A stretch of DNA of 22,838 bases from Glomus cerebriforme (Eukaryota; Glomeromycota; Glomeromycetes; Glomerales; Glomeraceae). The DNA lies in contig QKYT01000226.1 in assembly GCA_003550305.1 (NCBI GenBank), forward strand, positions 99,739-122,576. The letters run 5' to 3'. Positions 18,338 to 22,838 of this stretch are shown one piece after another. Below the pieces are notes generated by a model. That model ran no database searches. It worked only from the letters and a program-made list of their open reading frames with translations, and was not told where the DNA came from. The position numbers and the translations under genes were made by a program. Position 1 is the first letter of the stretch. Each line of letters starts with the position of its first letter.

Positions 18338-18985
18338 TATACATTTATTCTAAACTTAATACTTCTTTTTCTTACATTTAATTAAGAGAAATAAAAGCAA
18401 TTATTTAGTTTACTTTTCTATCTTTTAAAGATCTAAAAATCCTCTAATCTTAATTAATACATTCTGGAAATTTTTTCAGGAGATATATAGCGATATATAT
18501 CTCTTCATCATTATTTATCACATTAATTATAATATATGATATATATCAATAATAATCAAACTCGTCGAGTGAATTCAATATGAATAAATAGTAATAAAAC
18601 ATCATATTTTTTAACCTAAATAATAAATATCTATAAATATTTAAATGATAAACATCAAATTCGATAAACACCAATAAATATGCTAACGATAAATAACCTG
18701 AATGATAAGAAATACAAATGATAAAAATTNAAATTTAACCAATATNATAAACATAGTATTTTATAAAGGATAAATAATCCTTTGCATTTATTTTATTATA
18801 TAAAATATTATATAAAATAATGTAAAACTAAACTAAACAAACAANNAAAAAAATGTAGTGATAAAAATAAGAAAAAAATGTTAAGTGATAAAAATAAAAA
18901 AAAATAAGAAAAAAACATTGTGATAAAAATAAAAAAATGTTAAGTGATAAGCAATAAAAATAAGAAAAAACATAAAAATAAAAAA
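18338..18985. other. A+T-rich region ending in A-rich low-complexity repeats
   Basis: No gene supported. From about 18850, AGTGATAAAAATAA / AAAAAATGTTA words repeat four to five times. Ns are present at about 18730, 18746 and 18845. Confidence 0.4.
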
Positions 18986-18989
18986 AAAT

Positions 18990-20233
18990 GAAGTTTCATA
19001 ATGAAATGAACGTTACGAAACTTACGTTTCCAATTCCAATTCACAGAAGCAAACTACAAAAAAGAAGAAACGGTCAATTAGAACATTTAAAGAAAAAATG
19101 AAAAAATGAAGTTCGTAACAAAATAATTTGTTACAAAACTTACATTTCTTTTCTGATTCTGAATTTTCAGAGCTGAATTTACAAAAAAAAAAAAGAAACA
19201 TTCAGTTAGAATGTTTCTTAAAGAAAAAAACCAAAAAAAAACAAAGTTTCAATAATGAAATAAATGTTATAAAACTTAGAAGAAACGTTCGATTAGAACG
19301 TTTCTTAAAAAAAATAAAGTTTCGTAACGAAATGAACATTACAAAATTTACATTTCAGTTTTCCAAGTTCAGGAGCAAACCTACAAAAAAAGAAGAAACA
19401 TTCAGGTAGAATGATTCTTAAAAAAAAACAAAAAAAAATAAAGTTTCATTATGAAACTTATGTTCTGAAAAGAAAGTTTTGAAGTTATAACTTCGAAACT
19501 TACCAGATTTCCAAGCTAAAATTGAAAAAAAACCCAATTTTACAAAAAAAATGAAAAAAAGAAATGTTAGTACCTTTTCTACTAATGATTCTTTAAGTAA
19601 ATGCATCAGATGGGAATTTTGTGAAGAAACTTTCATAATCTGAAATGAAATTCAAAAAATGTTTCTATTTAAAAAAAAACAAAAAAAAAGAATGGTAAGT
19701 TTCATTATGAAACTTACCATTTCCTAATTCCAAGTGCCCAGAGTCTACAAAAAAAGAAAAAAAACTGTTAGAAAATATTTCTAAAAAAAAAAAGAAAAAA
19801 AATGATAAGTTTCATGAAGAAACTTACTGTTTTCCAATTTTATATACTAATCTGAAAGCTAAAAGAACCTATAAAAGAAAGAGAAAGAAAACATTAGAAA
19901 TGTTTCTAATAAAAGAAAACCAAAAAAAAATACAGTAAGTTTTATGAAGAAACTTATCATTTCCCCTTGCCAGTCTGAACTGAAGAGTTTGAAGAACCTA
20001 CAAGAAAAAAAAGAAATGTTAATAAGTGTTTCTAAAAAAAACAAAAAAAATGGTAAGTTTTGTGAAGAAACTTACTGTTTTCCCTTTCCATTCTGGACCA
20101 AAGAACTCAGAGAGCCTACAAGAAAAAAAAAANAAACGTTAATAAGCATTTCTAAAAAAAAACAAAAAAACACAGTAAGTTTTGTAAAGAAACTTACCGT
20201 TTTCCCTTCCCATTAGTTATACTTTTTAGTGAC
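18990..20233 (-). repeat. Tandem array of ~120-bp exon-intron-like cassettes
   Basis: About ten units, spaced mostly 108-132 bp. On the minus strand the five clearest give exon-like blocks at 20198-20233, 20076-20115, 19958-19997, 19828-19868 and 19718-19744 (36, 40, 40, 41, 27 nt). They are separated by intron-like segments of 82, 78, 89, 83 and 78 nt. Four of the five start GTAAGTTTC (one starts ATAAGTTTC). Four have TTAAC, CTAAT or CTAAC before a pyrimidine tract; the fifth (19640-19717) shows none. They end TTGTAG, TATAG or TTCAG. Exons are homologous and end in a GGAAA-type block. Each 5' splice site lies in a palindrome (arms GTAAGTTTC/GAAACTTAC), and the branch-like site lies in a second one (arms AGAAACATTC/GAATGTTTCT). 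Units below 19690 are more diverged. Confidence 0.75.
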
Positions 20234-20239
20234 CTAGCA

Positions 20240-20775
20240 TAATTAATTTAATTACGGTATTATACTTGATGTATTATAACATAATAATTTACAGTTTCAA
20301 TTTTGAGTTTTATAAATATTGATATGCCATAATTAAATTAACCTGCTAAATTAATTATGATAGTAAAATTAAAATATGGCAAATAAAAATAATTACAGCA
20401 TAGATCAGTCCATTAGCTGATTATTTGAATTTAGAGATGTTAAGGTCTGTTTAGATTCAGTTTATGTTTAGTTTTTTAAGGTTCTAAACTGTATTTAAAT
20501 ATATAAATTTGCTTTAAAATTATATTTCTTTTTTAAGACTTATTTAGTTATTCTTATTTATGTAAAATAATTTGATTTTTATTATTTTTAAAATTACAAA
20601 AAAAAATTAGATAATGATCGAAGTCATCCTTGGCAATAAGACTTTTCTCATAAATCTGCTCTTCACGTGATAAGTTATGCTTTTCTTTATGAAGGGTATA
20701 TTCGTGATTTATCTTTATATAATTATGTATTCTTTATAGAATTTCAATAATTATAATAAACTCGATTAACTTGTC
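20240..20775. other. A+T-rich region, possible 3' UTR near its end
   Basis: No gene is supported. AATAAA at 20755-20760 precedes an 18-A run, so part of 20600-20775 may be the 3' end of a retroposed transcript on the plus strand. Confidence 0.35.
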
Positions 20776-20793
20776 AAAAAAAAAAAAAAAAAA
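20776..20793 (+). repeat. Poly(A) run of 18 bases
   Basis: An uninterrupted A18 follows AATAAA by 15 bp, as at a retroposed mRNA 3' end. No target duplication or recognisable body was found. Confidence 0.4.
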
Positions 20794-21148
20794 CAAAATT
20801 TTTATTACCTAATCCCACCTTATTCTCACCACTACCCAATAAATTCTAGTTTATTTTATACTTTTTTTCCTTCTTCTACCTCTTAAAATTTTACTGAAAA
20901 TATCTTTATTATTGCACATTTATGCATTTATTTATGCAAAATACGTAAAACATGTAAATTACATAATTTATATAAGTTATATTATATACATTTAATTACA
21001 CAAATACAGTATCTCTACTATAATCTATTAATAATAATTAATTATTTGTATTTACAAATACTTTTTCTAACCATAATTTAGTACATAAAATAACTTTATC
21101 TGTTTTATTAACTTTCAAGATTAAGATGAATTACTGATGATCATTTAA
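20794..21148. other. A+T-rich spacer before the LINE, no gene seen
   Basis: No reading frame, RNA gene or clear repeat recognised on either strand. Confidence 0.5.
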
Positions 21149-21163
21149 TTTTTTTTTTTTTTT
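21149..21163 (-). repeat. Poly(A) tail of the LINE
   Basis: T15 on the plus strand, 20 bp beyond the minus-strand AATAAA (21184-21189). It marks the 3' end of the insertion. Confidence 0.75.
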
Positions 21164-21332
21164 CCAAAGACAAGTTAAACGTATTTATTGTATATGATGT
21201 CAAATGACAATACATTCTATAAATTACGTATACATCCTCTAGTAAGAAAAATGTAACTTGTCGCGCCAAATTATCAGTTTGTAAAGGTGGAAATTGAAAC
21301 AAATTTCCCTTAGCACGAGTGGCCCTTACGCT

Positions 21333-21677
21333 TTACTTCAAATTTGCCGACCCTGTACCAATGTAATTATCTAGATTAATACTATCTACTTGTCTATTTA
21401 CCCTATTTTGAGCGACTATAGTACAATTGGAGTGATTATTTGTATTGTTATTGTCTAAATTACAACTACTACTACTACTGTTACCCTTCAATTCCTTCTC
21501 GAGACCCACGAACTGCAGTAACTCTCTACTATNCATACTTTGAATCTTATCCAACAAATGGTGTATCTTTTTGAATAAAAACTCTTTATGGGCTATACCC
21601 TTATTAACAAAATCTTGAACAACTTGAAAACCTTGTATAGCAGCTTGTTGGAGTCTGGTTGCTTTATCCTGATGAAT
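21333..21677 (-). pseudogene. Frameshifted C-terminal tail of LINE ORF2
   Basis: In the frame next to ORF2 the sequence is open from about 21677: ATRLQQAAIQGFQVVQDFVN, then KGIAHKEFLFKKIHHLLDKI, a Ser/Asn-rich stretch and GTGSANLK at the stop (21333). It joins smoothly to ORF2 at DEF, so one base was lost or gained between about 21672 and 21685, or the assembly is wrong there. An N lies at 21533. Confidence 0.7.
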
Positions 21678-22837
21678 TCATCATAAGGAATATTGTTTTG
21701 AAAGTATGCTATTTTCTTGTTATAAGTGAAATCAGAAGTTAAAGATACCCGTGTATTTTGTGGGTTGGAGGATAAACTCTGGTTGGATTCCCATTCTTTG
21801 ACTACTTTACAACGTGGTATCCAAAGTTTATCGTAAAAGTTCTGTATAAAAATTGAAGTAAATCTGTCCATAATTTGAAAAGATAAGTTAAGTGAATGTG
21901 TGATATGATTGATAGAATCATGTGCGGAAGAGCTGATGATGGAGCGTAAAAGATAGTATGATAAGGCATTGTTTCCATTATCATCTGTAATATCAAATGA
22001 TAAAAAGAATTTTGAAAACCAATTTTTAAGTGAGGTAACAATGTTTTTAGCTCTATCTGGATCGGTATGTAAATGAGAAAGCNATTCATCTAATTGTTGT
22101 GAAATGACAGCGACTGAGGATTTTTGTATGGTAGACCAAGTATGATTAAGTTCAGGGCAAACTGCTAGATGATATAGAGTTTCCCTTTCCTGAGAGCAAT
22201 ATATACATTTAAAAGATGAGTACAGATCTGGATATCTTTCAGCCATGATAACACCCACTGGTAACAGTAAATTGGATAATTTTAACCTATGTACGAAGGA
22301 CGTGTGGGTGTCGGAATTGAAACATAGATTATTATTACGTGTCATGAAGGAAGACCATACAAAGGGCCATTTGGCGAAAGGGTATGTTGAATCATAAAGG
22401 TCCTGGTTGTAATATAAGGAAGCCCACTCTGCACTTATAGAAATGTTATGTAAAAGCTTCAAGAATCGTCGTGGATTACTATCTATAGGTGTGTCATCAT
22501 TCCATATAAGAGAGTGGGAAAGACACATTCTTTGGTAAGATGGGCTGTTTTCAATAGATAGGTCAGAATTGACCCCTAATTTAGCTAAAGAGTCTGCAGT
22601 ATCATTTTCTTCGATGCCTGAGTGTCCTTTAATTTTAATAAAACTAATATCTAAATGTTCTAAATGTTTTTGACTAATAAAGTACCATATATCTATTAAT
22701 AAATTATAATTAACATAACTAAGTAAAATGCGTGTATCCCTAATTGATCTATTTTCTAGACTATAATTAATTACTACTTCTTTAATTTCCCTAATAGCAT
22801 CTAAGGCACATTGACTATCAGTATAAATTGTTGCAGA
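21593..22837 (-). CDS. LINE ORF2 C-terminal part: RNase H domain and zinc motif (partial)
   Basis: Open from the window edge to a TAG at 21593, about 414 codons; the internal Met at 22528 is not the true start. The first residues are IYTDSQCALDAI, the T-D-S strand carrying an RNase H catalytic Asp. About 60 residues on, IKGHSGIEENDTADSLAK is the H-x-G-x-x-x-N-x-x-A-D-x-L-A motif with the last catalytic Asp. RNase H removes the RNA strand of the RNA:DNA hybrid. Further on, C-I-Y-C-x8-H-x3-C (about 22207-22157) is the CCHC-like motif that follows RNase H in many LINEs. From about 21680 the frame is shifted; the last ~25 residues are aberrant and the true tail is in the neighbouring frame. One N (22083) leaves one residue unknown. 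Confidence 0.85.
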   Translation of the reverse strand, partial: SATIYTDSQCALDAIREIKEVVINYSLENRSIRDTRILLSYVNYNLLIDIWYFISQKHLEHLDISFIKIKGHSGIEENDTADSLAKLGVNSDLSIENSPSYQRMCLSHSLIWNDDTPIDSNPRRFLKLLHNISISAEWASLYYNQDLYDSTYPFAKWPFVWSSFMTRNNNLCFNSDTHTSFVHRLKLSNLLLPVGVIMAERYPDLYSSFKCIYCSQERETLYHLAVCPELNHTWSTIQKSSVAVISQQLDEXLSHLHTDPDRAKNIVTSLKNWFSKFFLSFDITDDNGNNALSYYLLRSIISSSAHDSINHITHSLNLSFQIMDRFTSIFIQNFYDKLWIPRCKVVKEWESNQSLSSNPQNTRVSLTSDFTYNKKIAYFQNNIPYDEFIRIKQPDSNKLLYKVFKLFKILLIRV

Positions 22838-22838
22838 G

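Larger units (their letters stand above)
21149..22838 (-). mobile_element. LINE (non-LTR retrotransposon), 3' part
   Basis: Minus-strand element running out of the window at 22838. It comprises an RNase H domain, a CCHC-like zinc motif, a C-terminal tail, a 3' UTR of about 170 bp (21164-21332) with AATAAA at 21184-21189, and a poly(A) tail (T15 on the plus strand, 21149-21163). The endonuclease and reverse transcriptase would lie beyond the window. Confidence 0.85.

Noticed and set aside
19128..20216. Several Lys/Phe-rich ORFs on both strands within the tandem array
   Set aside because: They arise from A/T tracts and differ between units; exon-intron-like organisation explains the conservation better.
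18990..20233. CRISPR-like array
   Set aside because: Repeats and spacers are not separated as in CRISPR; whole units are homologous, and the setting is eukaryotic.
1..22838. tRNA or rRNA genes
   Set aside because: No cloverleaf with T-loop consensus or rRNA-like stretch was noticed by eye; a covariance-model scan was not possible.

Overview
The window looks like an accessory, transposon-rich stretch of an arbuscular mycorrhizal fungal genome, most likely Rhizophagus irregularis or a close relative (Glomeromycotina). The reasons are very high A+T, spliceosomal introns of about 66 nt with GT...AG ends, and many decayed copies of protein families that I recognise from memory as multicopy in that genome: RING-type proteins, coiled-coil hypothetical proteins, F-box/LRR proteins, SAM-domain proteins, a Crinkler header, an OTT_1508-like deaminase, a herpes-type origin-binding-protein relative and a LINE with an RNase H domain. 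No database search was possible, so the species call is an inference. Scattered N bases show a draft assembly.

Layout. 1-47: probable end of a mariner-like element. 140-640 (-): frame-conserved relic. 1294-3060 (-): relic of a double-RING protein. 3410-5680 (-): relic of a coiled-coil protein, split by a 314-bp TIR element (5252-5565) with a clear TA target duplication. 6321-7570 (+): OTT_1508-like deaminase, the best-preserved gene, with an intact zinc/catalytic core but a frameshifted C-terminus. 7996-9251 (-): SAM-domain plus nuclease-like pseudogene with a recognisable intron. 9552-9944 (-): Crinkler header-only ORF. 10440-12376: F-box and LRR relics on (-) and a small broken gene on (+), with a three-copy dispersed repeat. 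12450-13656 (-): relic resembling a tyrosine recombinase, carrying a 166-bp MITE. 13800-14340 (+): degenerate Cys-rich modules. 14404-16184 (-): relic of an origin-binding-protein/helicase C-terminal half. 16165-18337: A+T-rich DNA with three copies of one terminal repeat (TGTAACA...). 18990-20233: tandem array described below. 21149-22838 (-): 3' part of a LINE with its 3' UTR and poly(A) tail; the 5' part lies outside the window.

How it fits together. Most of the window is a graveyard of multicopy families and mobile elements. Within 4 kb it holds three proteins of classes associated with biological conflict or effectors: a deaminase, a SAM/nuclease-like protein and a Crinkler header. All show damage or truncation.

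The most unusual structure is the tandem array at 18990-20233. Read on the minus strand, each ~120-bp unit is a miniature exon-intron cassette: a 27-41 nt exon-like block, a GTAAGT 5' splice site inside a palindrome, a CTAAC/TTAAC branch-like site inside a second palindrome, a pyrimidine tract and a TTGTAG 3' splice site. The palindrome arms change in a compensatory way between units.
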